A stretch of 64,000 nt of DNA. Source: Duganella sp. BJB476 (lineage in GTDB: Bacteria > Pseudomonadota > Gammaproteobacteria > Burkholderiales > Burkholderiaceae_D). Each line of letters starts with the position of its first letter. Position 1 is the first letter of the stretch. Below the pieces are notes generated by a model that had not been told where the DNA came from, made no database searches, and saw only the letters and a list, made by a program, of their open reading frames with translations. The position numbers were made by a program, and so were the translations under genes. This document shows positions 7,965 through 17,242 of this stretch, in pieces. The stretch lies in contig NZ_QVIO01000003.1 of NCBI RefSeq assembly GCF_003416895.1, positions 372,001 to 436,000 of the forward strand, written 5' to 3'.

Positions 7965-8623
7965 TACGCGTGCTCGCTCAACCATTGATGCAGCTCGGCC
8001 ACCGTGGCGGCCGAGTACAGCGGGTTGCAGGCCGCCAGCTGGTCGACCGGATGGGCGCCGTATTGCACCGCGATGGCGGACGCGCCGGCATTGTTCGCCA
8101 TCAGCAAGTCATGCGAAGTATCGCCGATCATCACGGTACGGCGCATATCCTGCCCCAATTCCCGCGTCAACTCCTGCAACATGGCGGGATGGGGCTTGGA
8201 GAAGGTTTCGTCCGCACAACGGGTGGCGTCAAACATGGACAATAGTTTGACGTCGTTCATGGCGCGGTTCAGGCCGACCCGGCTCTTGCCGGTGGCCACC
8301 GCCAGAAAATAGCCGTTTTGCGACAGCTCCGTCAGCATGTCGTGCACGCCGGGGAACAGGGTCAGCTCGTGATCGCGCGACAGGAAGTGATAGCGGTAAC
8401 GTTCCACCATGCGCGGATAGTAGGACGGATCGATCTCCGGCAACACCGCCTGCATGGCTTCATGCAGGCCGAGGCCGATCACATGGGCGGCAACGTCGTC
8501 GCGGGGTATCGGCAGGGACAAGTCCCGGGCCGCCGCCTGTATGCACTTCACGATCGTTGACGTTGAATCCATCAACGTTCCATCCCAATCGAAGACGATT
8601 AAATCAAATTGCTTTCTTGCCAT
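7964..8623 (-). CDS. HAD-superfamily phosphatase, phosphoglycolate phosphatase-like
   Basis: 219 residues from MARKQFDLIVFDWDGTLMDS. The start is chosen for the conserved position of the nucleophile motif DWDGT near the N-terminus; a frame extension of 12 codons upstream is ignored. HAD motif I is DWDGTLMDS, motif II is VATGKSR, the lysine of motif III is in FSKPHPAM, and motif IV is MIGDTSHDLLMA. An alpha-helical cap lies between motifs I and II. The best match is Gph-like enzymes, which remove phosphate from 2-phosphoglycolate formed during repair of 3'-phosphoglycolate DNA ends, but substrate prediction for HAD proteins is weak. It sits between rluC and the Rieske gene, probably in one operon. 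Confidence 0.88.
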   Translation of the reverse strand: MARKQFDLIVFDWDGTLMDSTSTIVKCIQAAARDLSLPIPRDDVAAHVIGLGLHEAMQAVLPEIDPSYYPRMVERYRYHFLSRDHELTLFPGVHDMLTELSQNGYFLAVATGKSRVGLNRAMNDVKLLSMFDATRCADETFSKPHPAMLQELTRELGQDMRRTVMIGDTSHDLLMANNAGASAIAVQYGAHPVDQLAACNPLYSAATVAELHQWLSEHA

Positions 8624-8671
8624 GTGTTCCGGCCTGCTACCGCGGGCCGGCTCCTTCAATAATATTTGCGA

Positions 8672-9661
8672 TTAGTTAAGAGGTTTCCCCAAGCTTACCA
8701 AGAATCGCTCACATTCGGCAGCCAATGGCGCGTTCAGCGTCATGATTTTGCCGGAATCTGGATGGGTAAAGGTAATCTGATGGGCGTGCAGGAACATGCG
8801 CTTGAGCGCGCCGCGCGTGGCGTCGGCTTTCAGCAAAACGCGGTTCAAGGCGAAATCGCCGTATTTGTCATCACCTAGGATGGCGAAGCCGGAAGATGAC
8901 AGATGGACACGGATCTGGTGGGTGCGTCCGGTCTTCAGTTCGGCTTCCAGCAGGGCAAAGTCCTTGAATTTCTTCAGCAGCGAAAATACCGTGTGCGACG
9001 GCATGCCCTCGGCCTGCACGGCCACGCGGCGCTCGCCGTCGGCCGTGGTGTATTTGTGCAGCGGCAGCTTGACGTGCTGGCGCGCATTTTTCCAGTCGCC
9101 CGCCACCATCGTCAGGTAACGCTTGTCGGTATGGCCGTCGCGCATCTGCTCGTGCAGGTTGGTCAGCGCCGAACGTTTCTTCGCCAACAACAGCAAGCCG
9201 GAGGTGTCGCGGTCCAGGCGGTGCACCAGCTCCAGGAACTTGGCGTCCGGGCGGGATGCGCGCAGCTGCTCGATCACGCCGAAGGACACGCCGGAACCGC
9301 CGTGCACGGCCACGCCGGCCGGCTTGTCGATCACCAGCAGGTGGGCATCCTCGAAAATCACCTTGAATTCAGCGGCCGGCACGTGGGTGGTGTCGGCCTT
9401 CTCGGCGATGCGGATCGGTGGAATACGGACGACATCATCCTGTACCAGACGGTACATCTGATCGATGCGTCCTTTGTTAACCCGCACCTCCCCCGAGCGC
9501 AGAATGCGGTAGACGTGGCTCTTCGGCACACCTTTGCAAACACGCAATAGGTAGTTGTCGATACGCTGACCGGCTTCTTCTTCAGTAATGGTGACGAATT
9601 GCGCTTGGAGCGGAACATCCTGGGGTGTTGAAGGTGGGATAACATCTTTTTGTTGCTTCAT
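8672..9661 (-). CDS. rluC: 23S rRNA pseudouridine(955/2504/2580) synthase RluC
   Basis: 329 residues. An S4 domain (about 30-90: GQRIDNYLLRVCKGVPKSHV, RVNKGRIDQMYRL) precedes the RluA-type catalytic domain with HRLDRDTSG, giving catalytic Asp150, and the C-terminal KTGRTHQIRVHLSSSGFAIL. RluC converts three uridines of 23S rRNA to pseudouridine, and the divergent rne gene next door is the classic rluC-rne arrangement of proteobacteria. Length and motifs are normal. Confidence 0.95.
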   Translation of the reverse strand: MKQQKDVIPPSTPQDVPLQAQFVTITEEEAGQRIDNYLLRVCKGVPKSHVYRILRSGEVRVNKGRIDQMYRLVQDDVVRIPPIRIAEKADTTHVPAAEFKVIFEDAHLLVIDKPAGVAVHGGSGVSFGVIEQLRASRPDAKFLELVHRLDRDTSGLLLLAKKRSALTNLHEQMRDGHTDKRYLTMVAGDWKNARQHVKLPLHKYTTADGERRVAVQAEGMPSHTVFSLLKKFKDFALLEAELKTGRTHQIRVHLSSSGFAILGDDKYGDFALNRVLLKADATRGALKRMFLHAHQITFTHPDSGKIMTLNAPLAAECERFLVSLGKPLN

Positions 9662-10358
9662 TTGCTCTGTCTTCCCAGAAATCTCTCTAAGTCCTTCATT
9701 TTGAATATATAATTGTTTCGCTGCGGTTCCATCTGCTGCAAGTGTAAGAATAAAAGCACATTTTACACAGGGGCGTCTCCACTGGCCTCGCCAAATTGCA
9801 AATTCAGAGGAAAAAATGTATACGCACCACCCCTGCCGGAATCAAGGTTGCACCGTTGTTGTAATCGGATGTCAGCGGGGATGCTGAATTAATATGGTTG
9901 GATTGTAAGGATAAAGTCCGGCCAGCTCGGTCTTAGTGTCGAGCTGGCCGGTTGATGAAGTTGATAACGCTTGCCGTTTTCGCCAAACCCCATGCTTTGC
10001 TGCAAGCTCGACGGAAGGCTGAAACAAGCCTGGTTACCGAAGTTGCAATACTTGTAGTACGTAAGCCTGGTCAGGATTTGGCTCTCAACGACGTTGCTCA
10101 CCGCCTGCATTTCTCTGCCGTCCGTTAGGGGCCGCATGGATGAGTTGCAGGTGATGCGAGCACTCGGCATGTCGATCGACCTCATGCGCCCAGTTGCGGC
10201 CGCAATGCGAACGGTTTCGTCCGCGTTGCTGCGCCGCACAGGATGGGCATACCCACCGCAATCACATTAATTCTCGCGTATATCCCTGTACCACGCTGCC
10301 TCGGTCCTAAGAAACCGAGCGGCACAGAGATGACCTACGGGTCGCGGAGTTAATAAAA
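9662..10358 (+). promoter_or_regulatory. rluC-rne divergent intergenic region and long rne leader
   Basis: 697 bp without a convincing gene (the small minus-strand frame at 9889-10239 has no homology signal). A promoter candidate for rne is TTGCAA at 9796-9801, a 17-bp spacer, then TATACG at 9819-9824. That would give a leader of about 530 nt. RNase E genes are known to carry long structured 5' UTRs through which the enzyme feeds back on its own mRNA, so a leader of this type is plausible here. A strong stem-loop at 9918-9951 lies within it. The promoter is a moderate match only. Confidence 0.5.
9918..9951 (+). other. Perfect 12-bp stem-loop in the rne leader
   Basis: CCGGCCAGCTCG (9918-9929) pairs exactly with CGAGCTGGCCGG (9940-9951) around a 10-nt loop. 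There is no T-tract on either side, so it is not an intrinsic terminator. It is a candidate for an RNase E autoregulatory structure. Confidence 0.6.
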
Positions 10359-13300
10359 ATGAAACGCATGTTGTTTAATGCTACGCAGCAAGAAGAACTG
10401 CGCGTAGCGATCGTCGACGGTCAGAAACTGATCGATATCGACATCGAAACCGCCGGCCGCGAACAGCGCAAATCCAACATCTACAAAGGCGTGATCACCC
10501 GCATCGAGCCGTCGCTGGAAGCTTGCTTCGTCAGCTACGGCGAAGATCGCCACGGTTTCCTGCCTTTCAAGGAAGTAGCACGCACTTACTTCCGCGAAGG
10601 TGTGGATGTCCGTAACGCCTCCGTCAAGGAAGCGCTGCGCGAGGGCCAGGAAATCATGGTCCAGGTGGAAAAGGAAGAGCGCGGCAACAAAGGCGCCGCC
10701 CTGACCTCCTTCGTCTCGCTGGCCGGCCGCTATCTGGTCCTGATGCCGAACAACCCGCGCGGTGGTGGTGTATCCCGCCGTGTCGAAGGTGAAGAGCGCC
10801 AGGAACTGCGCGAAACCATGGACAAGCTGGACTTGCCGCCAGGCATGTCGGTGATTGCCCGCACCGCAGGTATCGGCCGCAACGTCGACGAACTGCAGTG
10901 GGACTTGAACTACCTGATGCAACTGTGGCGCGCGATCGAAGGCGCCGGCAAGTCGGCATCGGGCGCATTCCTGATCTACCAGGAATCGTCGCTGGTGATC
11001 CGCGCCATCCGCGATTACTTCCAGCCTGACATCGGCGAAATCCTGATCGACACCGACGACATCTACGAACAAGCTCACCAGTTCATGAGCCACGTGATGC
11101 CGGACATGGTGCACCGCGTGAAGCGCTACAGCGACGACGTGCCGCTGTTCTCCCGCTTCCAGATCGAACACCAGATCGAAACCGCGTACAGCCGCACCGT
11201 GCCGCTGCCATCGGGCGGCGCCATCGTGATCGACCACACCGAAGCCCTGGTTTCGGTCGACGTCAACTCGGCCCGCGCCACCCGCGGTTCGGACATCGAG
11301 ACCACCGCCTTCAACACCAACTGCGAAGCCGCTGAAGAAGTGGCCCGCCAGCTGCGCCTGCGCGACTTGGGCGGCCTGATCGTGATCGACTTCATCGACA
11401 TGGAAGTGGCCAAGAACCAGCGCGAAGTCGAACAGCGCCTGAAAGACGCGCTGCACCACGACCGCGCCCGCGTTCAGATGGGCAAGATTTCCCGCTTCGG
11501 CCTGATGGAACTGTCGCGTCAGCGCCTGCGTCCGTCGCTGTCGGAAGGTTCGCACGTGACCTGCCCGCGCTGCTCCGGCACCGGCCATATCCGCGACACC
11601 GAATCGTCGGCCCTGCAAGTCCTGCGCATCATCCAGGAAGAGGCGATGAAGGAAAACTCGGCCACCATCCACGTGCAGGTTCCGGTGGACGTGGCGGCCT
11701 TCCTGCTGAACGAAAAGCGCGGCGAAGTGCTGAAGATCGAGACCCGTCACCGCATCAGCATCATCCTGGTGCCGAACAAGCACCTGGAAACCCCGCACTA
11801 CAAGCTGGAGCGCATCAAGCACGACGATCCGCGTCTGGAAGAAAGCCAGGCGAGCTATTCGCTGGCCGAGCAAGCCGAAACCGACATGGCCTACAGCAAG
11901 CGCCAGAAGGAAGAAGCCAAGCCGCGCCAGGAAGCCATGGTCAAGACCATCACCCCTGACCAGCCTGCACCGCTGGTCGAGCGCAAGCCGACCGAAACCG
12001 TCATCAAGCCAGCGCCGGCCCCAGTGCCAGCGCCGGCCGAGCAAGGTTTCTTCGCCAAGCTGTTCAGCTTCCTGAGCCCGAAACCGGCGCCGACGGCCCT
12101 GCCGCAGCAGCCGACCATCGTGGTCAAGGCACCGTCCGGCGACCGTGGCGACCGCAACGCGCGTGGCCCACGTGGCCGCAACCGTAACGGCAAGGGCGCA
12201 GGCCGCGGCGAGCGCGAAGAGCGCGAAGAGCGCGAACCAGGCGCAGCCCGTCCGGCGGCGGACGAAGCGAAGGCAACCGACGCCAATGGCCGTCCGGCAC
12301 GCCCACCGCGTCCACCGCGCGAGCCACGCGAACCGCGTGAAAACCAGGCAGCAGAAGGCCAGGCGCCACGCGAACGCGCAGAACGTCCGGAGCGCGCCGA
12401 GCGTACCCCGCGTCCTCCGCGTGAACCACGCGGCGAGAAAGCTCCAGTCGAAGCCAAGGTTGAAGAGTTGGCGCTGAACGTCGGCGTGCCGTCGACCGGC
12501 CCGGTAACCGAAGCAACCACCAGCATCCTGAAAACCGCGCCGAGCACCGGCCCGGAAGGTGATGAAAACGAAGCAGCGGTGGACGGTGAAGAGCCGCGTC
12601 GTCGTCGTCGTCGTGGTGGCCGCAACCGCAATCGTCGCGACCGTGACGGTAGCGAAGGTGTCGAAGGCGCGGAAGGCCAGGAATCGGCAGCAGGTGAAGC
12701 TGGTGAGCAAGGCGAGCAGATCGCCCTGAGCTTCAGCGCACCAGCCGCCGAGGCAGCAGTTGCTCCGGCAGCAGCCGTCGCGGTGGAAGCACCGGCCGTG
12801 GTTGCGCCAGTCGCCGCCGCGCCAGTGGTTGCCGAAGCACCGGCCGCAGAGCCAGTCGTCGCAGCAGTCGTGACGCCGGAACCAGCGCCAGTCGTTGAAG
12901 CGCCTGTTGTCGAACCTGTCGCCGCAGCCGTAGTGGCCGCACCTGTCGTTGAAGCCGCACCAGTCGTCGCCGAGCCAGTAGCTGTCGTGGTGGAAGCACC
13001 AGCAGCGCCGGTCGAAGCGCCAGTGGCCGAGCCAGTCGTCGCGGAAGCGCCGGCCGTGGTGGCGGAAGTTGCCGCACCAGTCGTGGTGGAAGCCGCGCCG
13101 GTCGCAGCAGCACCGGCACCTGCTCCAACGCCAGCTCCAGTTGCAGCGCCAGTGGTTGCCGAGCCAGTCGCTCCGGTCGCCGCAGCGCCTGCACCGGTCG
13201 CCGCTCCGGCACCAGCACCAGCGCCGGTCGCACCATCGGCCCCGATCGACCTGCAAGCAGTGCTCGGCTCCGCCGGCCTGACGCTGGCAGCCACCGATCC

Positions 13301-13427
13301 AGCCAAGCTGCGCGCCGCGCAGGAAGCAGCCGCCAACGCGGTAGCACCGGCCCGCGTTCCACGCGAACGCAAGCCGCTGCCACCGCAAAATGACGAGCCG
13401 CTGGTCCAGGTAGACACCCGCCGCTAA
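10359..13427 (+). CDS. rne: Ribonuclease E
   Basis: 1022 residues. The N-terminal catalytic half begins MKRMLFNATQQEELRVAIVD and contains the S1 domain (about 38-118), the RNase E/G DNase-I-like subdomain with metal-binding Asp301 (SVDVNSAR) and Asp344 (IDFIDM), and the Zn-link CPRCSGTG (Cys402, Cys405). The C-terminal half is disordered: Arg-rich tracts around 590-700 and again near 745-765 (RRRRRRGGRNRNRR) that would bind RNA or degradosome partners, then roughly 200 residues of Ala/Val/Pro/Glu repeats (APVVEAPVVEP-like), and a conserved-looking tail. RNase E starts mRNA decay and processes rRNA and tRNA. The scaffold is unlike that of E. coli in sequence, as expected outside gammaproteobacteria. 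A strong terminator follows. Confidence 0.97.
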   Translation: MKRMLFNATQQEELRVAIVDGQKLIDIDIETAGREQRKSNIYKGVITRIEPSLEACFVSYGEDRHGFLPFKEVARTYFREGVDVRNASVKEALREGQEIMVQVEKEERGNKGAALTSFVSLAGRYLVLMPNNPRGGGVSRRVEGEERQELRETMDKLDLPPGMSVIARTAGIGRNVDELQWDLNYLMQLWRAIEGAGKSASGAFLIYQESSLVIRAIRDYFQPDIGEILIDTDDIYEQAHQFMSHVMPDMVHRVKRYSDDVPLFSRFQIEHQIETAYSRTVPLPSGGAIVIDHTEALVSVDVNSARATRGSDIETTAFNTNCEAAEEVARQLRLRDLGGLIVIDFIDMEVAKNQREVEQRLKDALHHDRARVQMGKISRFGLMELSRQRLRPSLSEGSHVTCPRCSGTGHIRDTESSALQVLRIIQEEAMKENSATIHVQVPVDVAAFLLNEKRGEVLKIETRHRISIILVPNKHLETPHYKLERIKHDDPRLEESQASYSLAEQAETDMAYSKRQKEEAKPRQEAMVKTITPDQPAPLVERKPTETVIKPAPAPVPAPAEQGFFAKLFSFLSPKPAPTALPQQPTIVVKAPSGDRGDRNARGPRGRNRNGKGAGRGEREEREEREPGAARPAADEAKATDANGRPARPPRPPREPREPRENQAAEGQAPRERAERPERAERTPRPPREPRGEKAPVEAKVEELALNVGVPSTGPVTEATTSILKTAPSTGPEGDENEAAVDGEEPRRRRRRGGRNRNRRDRDGSEGVEGAEGQESAAGEAGEQGEQIALSFSAPAAEAAVAPAAAVAVEAPAVVAPVAAAPVVAEAPAAEPVVAAVVTPEPAPVVEAPVVEPVAAAVVAAPVVEAAPVVAEPVAVVVEAPAAPVEAPVAEPVVAEAPAVVAEVAAPVVVEAAPVAAAPAPAPTPAPVAAPVVAEPVAPVAAAPAPVAAPAPAPAPVAPSAPIDLQAVLGSAGLTLAATDPAKLRAAQEAAANAVAPARVPRERKPLPPQNDEPLVQVDTRR

Positions 13428-13447
13428 CCGCAGCGGATAGCCACACC

Positions 13448-13508
13448 AAAAAGCCCCGCCGGCACCGAGCGCGCTCTTGAGCGCGTTCAGTGCCGCGGGG
13501 CTTTTTTA
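13448..13508 (+). terminator. Intrinsic terminator after rne (bidirectional)
   Basis: AAAAAGCCCCGC at the left pairs with GCGGGGCTTTTTT at the right, enclosing GGCAC/GTGCC and an inner GAGCGCGCTCTTGAGCGCG stem. The A-tract and T-tract make it readable in both directions. Confidence 0.9.
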
Positions 13509-13610
13509 ATGGAACCCTGCCCCACCGATTTGGCGGCGGCGTGCTATCGTAGCTTCTTGTAGTTGCCCAAATGTCGTCCCGAATTTCAAAAACAGCAAGA
13601 TTGTAGAGTC

Positions 13611-14720
13611 ATGGCAGAGAAAATTATCATGATGGCCAGCCAGCGCCCCGCGCCGCCCGCCGTCCCCGCTATCCTGGAAGCGCCAACCGGCCTGTTGAGC
13701 GATCAGCTGGCCCGTCCGTTGCACGACCTGCGCATCTCCGTCACCGACCGCTGCAATTTCCGCTGCGTCTACTGCATGCCCAAGGCGGTGTTCGACAGCG
13801 ACTATCAATACCTGCCGCACACCTCGCTGCTGTCGTTCGAAGAGATCACCCGCCTGGCGCAAACCTTCATCGCCCACGGCGTCGAAAAAATCCGCCTGAC
13901 CGGCGGCGAGCCGCTGCTGCGCAAGAACATCGAAAAACTGGTCGGCATGCTGGCCGAACTGAAGACCGTCCACGGCAAGCCGCTGGACCTGACGCTAACC
14001 ACCAACGCCTCGCTGCTGGCCCGCAAGGCGCAGTCGCTCAAGGACGCCGGCCTGCAACGCATCACTGTCTCGCTCGACGCGCTCGACAACGCCACCTTCC
14101 AGAAAATGAACGATGTCGACTTCTCGGTCGACGACGTGCTGCACGGAATAGATGTTGCACATCAAGTCGGCCTGGGCCCGGTCAAGATCAACATGGTGGT
14201 CAAGGCCGGCATGAACGACCAGGAAATCCTGCCGATGGCGCGCCATTTCAGGAACACGCCTTACATCCTGCGCTTCATCGAATACATGGACGTCGGCGCT
14301 TCCAACGGCTGGAAAATGGACGAGGTCATCCCCTCGGCGGAGGTGGTAAGCCGCATCCACGCTGAGATGCCGCTGGAACCGCTATCCGCCAACTACACCG
14401 GCGAGACCGCCGCGCGTTGGCGCTACGCCGACGGCGCTGGCGAGATCGGCCTGATCTCAAGTGTATCCCACGCCTTCTGCGGCGACTGTACCCGCGCGCG
14501 CCTGTCGACCGAGGGTAAGCTGTACACTTGTCTGTTCGCCACCAGCGGCCACGATCTGCGCGCCCTGCTGCGCGACGGCCGCAGCGACGCGGAAATCAGC
14601 ACCGTGCTGGCGCAGCTGTGGCGCGCGCGCGGCGACCGCTACTCGGAGCTGCGCACCAATAACACCGACGGCCTGCCACGCAGCGCCAACAAAGTGGAAA
14701 TGTCTTACATCGGAGGATAG
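13611..14720 (+). CDS. moaA: GTP 3',8-cyclase MoaA
   Basis: 369 residues from [17 protein letters not shown]-like ribosome site precedes this ATG, and the open frame 16 codons further upstream has no support. The radical-SAM cluster motif is CNFRCVYC, the SAM-binding GGEPLL segment follows, and the second [4Fe-4S] cluster near the C-terminus is [20 protein letters not shown]. The protein ends in GG, the conserved C-terminal tail needed for activity. MoaA carries out the first step of molybdopterin synthesis from GTP, with MoaC. Its stop is followed one base later by the TTG start of mobA-moeA, so the genes form one operon. Confidence 0.95.
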   Translation: MAEKIIMMASQRPAPPAVPAILEAPTGLLSDQLARPLHDLRISVTDRCNFRCVYCMPKAVFDSDYQYLPHTSLLSFEEITRLAQTFIAHGVEKIRLTGGEPLLRKNIEKLVGMLAELKTVHGKPLDLTLTTNASLLARKAQSLKDAGLQRITVSLDALDNATFQKMNDVDFSVDDVLHGIDVAHQVGLGPVKINMVVKAGMNDQEILPMARHFRNTPYILRFIEYMDVGASNGWKMDEVIPSAEVVSRIHAEMPLEPLSANYTGETAARWRYADGAGEIGLISSVSHAFCGDCTRARLSTEGKLYTCLFATSGHDLRALLRDGRSDAEISTVLAQLWRARGDRYSELRTNNTDGLPRSANKVEMSYIGG

Positions 14721-14721
14721 T

Positions 14722-16605
14722 TTGTCTTTGAAGAGCAAGGTCACCGGACTGATACTGGCGGGTGGACGCGGCACGCGCATGGGCCGTGTCGACAAGGGTC
14801 TGCAGCCATTCCGCGGCGCCACGCTGGTGGAACATGTGATGCGCCGCCTGGCGCCGCAAGCGGCCACCGTCGTCATCAACGCCAACCGCAACCTGCCGCA
14901 GTACCAGGCCGTAGCCGGCGAAGCGCCGGTGCTGCCGGACTACCTGGACGGCTTTGAAGGCCCGCTGGCCGGCTTGCAGATCGGCCTCCAGTACTGCCCC
15001 ACCGAACTGCTGCTGACCGCTCCCTGCGACTCCCCTTTCCTGCCTGAAGACCTGGCCGAACGCCTGTACGCTGCGATGCAGGCGCAGGACGCCGACGTCG
15101 CGCTGGCGGTGACCATGGAATCCGAAGCAGGCGCCGAACCACATCGCCAGCCGCATCCGGTGTTTGCCCTGCTCAAAGCCAGCCTGCTGCCGCAGCTGGA
15201 CGCCTACCTGGACACCGGCGCGCGCCGCATGGAAAGCTGGTTCAAATCGCTGCGCGTGGCCGAGGTGATGTTCGACGACGCCGACGCCTTCCGCAACATC
15301 AACACGCTGGCCGAGCTGCAGCAGCACGAACGCGCACCCGCACCCGTAGCCATCCGTGCGGCCGATCCCGGCGCGCTGCCCGTGGCCGAAGCGCAGCGCA
15401 TCATCTGCGAACGCGTGACGCCAGTCGCCGCCACCGAGCGGCTCGCGCTGCGCGACGCCCTCGATCGCGTGCTGGCAGAAGACATCATCTCGCCGATCAA
15501 CGTGCCGGCCTATGACAACTCGGCGATGGACGGCTACGCGCTGCGCGGCGCCGACCTGCCTCCAGCCGGCGCGCCCGACGCCACATTCAAAGTGATCGGC
15601 ATCGCCTACGCCGGCCGCCCGTGCGCGCAGGCGCCGCAAGCCGGCGAGTGCATCCGCATCATGACCGGCGCCGCCATGCCGCCCGGCTGCGACAGCGTGC
15701 TGCCGCAGGAACTGGCCGCGCACATCGGCGACGACACCGTCACCATCCGCCACGGCGCCATCCGCACCGGCGCCAACCGCCGCTTCGCCGGCGAAGATTT
15801 GAAGGCCGGCGGCGTCGCACTGGCCCGGGGCAAAATCATCCGCCCCGCCGACCTGGGCCTGGTGGCCTCGCTCGGCATCGGCGAAGTCGCCGTGCGGCGC
15901 AAGCTGCGCGTGGCCTTCTTCTCCACCGGCGACGAACTGCGCTCGCTGGGCCAGCCCCTCGACGACGGCTGCGTCTACGACAGCAACCGCTACACGCTGT
16001 TCGGCATGCTGACGCGGCTGGGCTGCGACGTCATCGACATGGGCATCGTGCGCGACGATCCGGCCGCGCTGGAAGCGGCGCTGCTGGATGCCTGCGCCAA
16101 CGCCGACGCCATCATCACATCCGGCGGCGTCTCGGAAGGCGCGGCCGACTACACGCGCGACATCCTCGGCCGCATCGGCGACGTCGCCTTCTGGAAGCTG
16201 GCGATGCGTCCCGGCCGTCCGCTCGCCTTCGGCCAGGTCCGCAGCGAGGCAGACAGCGCCTGGCTGTTTGGCCTGCCCGGCAATCCGGTGGCGGTGATGG
16301 TGTCGTTCTACATGTTCGCCCGTCCCGCGCTGCTGCGCATGATGGGCACGCAGGCGACGCAACAGGCGATGCAGGCCCGCACCACGGAAGCGATCCGCAA
16401 ACGCCCCGGCCGCACCGAATACCAGCGCGGCATTGTCAGCACCAGTGCCGACGGCGCGCCGCAAGTGCGTCTCACGGGAGCGCAGGGCTCCGGCATCCTG
16501 AGCTCCATGACGGAGGCGAACTGCATCGTCGTGCTGCACGAAGCGCAGGCGGACATCGCCGCCGGCGAAATGGTCGAGGTGCTGCTGTTCGATGGCTTGA
16601 TCTGA
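14722..16605 (+). CDS. Bifunctional MobA-MoeA fusion: Mo-cofactor guanylyltransferase / molybdopterin molybdotransferase
   Basis: 627 residues in one uninterrupted frame. The start is TTG at 14722-14724, set by a GGAGG ribosome site five bases upstream and by the family start (LSLKSKVTGLILAGGRGTRMG); the frame is open further upstream but there overlaps moaA. Residues 1-204 are MobA (LAGGRGTRMGRVDKGLQPF, then CDSPFLPEDL, ending NINTLAELQQHE). After a roughly 12-residue linker, residues about 217-627 are MoeA (TPVAATERLALRDALDRVL, NSAMDGYALRG, STGDELRSLG, TSGGVSEG, FGLPGNPVAVMVS). MoeA inserts molybdate and MobA adds GMP to give bis-MGD-type cofactor. The two are normally separate proteins. 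A GTG within the linker has no ribosome site. Confidence 0.9.
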   Translation: MSLKSKVTGLILAGGRGTRMGRVDKGLQPFRGATLVEHVMRRLAPQAATVVINANRNLPQYQAVAGEAPVLPDYLDGFEGPLAGLQIGLQYCPTELLLTAPCDSPFLPEDLAERLYAAMQAQDADVALAVTMESEAGAEPHRQPHPVFALLKASLLPQLDAYLDTGARRMESWFKSLRVAEVMFDDADAFRNINTLAELQQHERAPAPVAIRAADPGALPVAEAQRIICERVTPVAATERLALRDALDRVLAEDIISPINVPAYDNSAMDGYALRGADLPPAGAPDATFKVIGIAYAGRPCAQAPQAGECIRIMTGAAMPPGCDSVLPQELAAHIGDDTVTIRHGAIRTGANRRFAGEDLKAGGVALARGKIIRPADLGLVASLGIGEVAVRRKLRVAFFSTGDELRSLGQPLDDGCVYDSNRYTLFGMLTRLGCDVIDMGIVRDDPAALEAALLDACANADAIITSGGVSEGAADYTRDILGRIGDVAFWKLAMRPGRPLAFGQVRSEADSAWLFGLPGNPVAVMVSFYMFARPALLRMMGTQATQQAMQARTTEAIRKRPGRTEYQRGIVSTSADGAPQVRLTGAQGSGILSSMTEANCIVVLHEAQADIAAGEMVEVLLFDGLI

Positions 16606-16609
16606 GCAG

Positions 16610-17242
16610 ATGATCCAGCCCAACGGAACCGCCCTCCTGCGCATCCGCAACCTGCAATCACCGCTGGCCGGTCCGTTTTCCTTCGACCTGGCAGCGGGTG
16701 AATGCCTGACCATCTCCGGCCCATCGGGCGCGGGTAAAAGCCTGCTGCTGCGCATGCTGTGCGATCTCGACCCCAACACCGGCGAGGCCCTGCTGGACGG
16801 CCTGCCGCGCTCCGGCATGAGCGCGCCCGCGTGGCGCGCCGGCGTGGTCTACCAGCCCGCCGAAGCCGCATGGTGGCTGCCGACCGCCGGCGACCATTTC
16901 AAGCCCGCGCAGATGGCGCGCGTGCGCGAGCTGCTGCCACAACTGAACCTGTCGCCGTCGCTGCTGGCGGCAGACATCAGCCGCCTCTCCACCGGCGAGC
17001 GGCAACGCATGGCCCTGGTGCGCTCACTGGCCTGCAAGCCTCGGGTGCTGCTGCTCGACGAGCCCACCGCCGCGCTGGACCCGGCCGCCGTCGCCGCCAC
17101 CGAACAACTGCTGCAAAAGGAGCTGGCTGCGGGCCTCGCCATCATCCTGGTCACCCACTCCGAAGCGCAGGCGCAAACACTGGGCCACCGCAGCATGACG
17201 ATGTGCAAGCGCCGCCTCACCGAAAACGGGACCACGCCATGA
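16610..17242 (+). CDS. fetA: ABC transporter ATP-binding protein, FetA (YbbL)-like
   Basis: 210 residues. Walker A GPSGAGKSL is at 37-45, the signature is LSTGERQRM, and Walker B is VLLLDEPTAALD with the H-loop LVTHSE. It is small and compact, as FetA is. It overlaps the next gene by four bases (ATGA), and that gene is a FetB-type permease, which supports the assignment: FetAB is proposed to move iron out of the cell and protect against oxidative stress in E. coli. It begins four bases after the mobA-moeA stop, so it is almost certainly co-transcribed with the Mo-cofactor genes, an unusual setting that leaves the cargo open (iron, or a metal linked to the cofactor). Confidence 0.85.
   Translation: MIQPNGTALLRIRNLQSPLAGPFSFDLAAGECLTISGPSGAGKSLLLRMLCDLDPNTGEALLDGLPRSGMSAPAWRAGVVYQPAEAAWWLPTAGDHFKPAQMARVRELLPQLNLSPSLLAADISRLSTGERQRMALVRSLACKPRVLLLDEPTAALDPAAVAATEQLLQKELAAGLAIILVTHSEAQAQTLGHRSMTMCKRRLTENGTTP

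Noticed and set aside
9889-10239. Minus-strand frame of 116 codons in the rluC-rne gap
   Set aside because: No recognisable domain, odd composition, and it lies within the probable rne leader and its stem-loop.
12700-13260. Short repeats in the rne 3' half as a possible CRISPR-like or tandem repeat array
   Set aside because: They are in-frame coding repeats of Ala/Val/Pro/Glu with no constant repeat-spacer pattern.
10350-13388. 1012-codon minus-strand frame opposite rne, and other long antisense frames (e.g. opposite flhA and ileS)
   Set aside because: Shadow frames produced by high GC and codon bias; the plus-strand or annotated genes have clear domains and the shadows do not.
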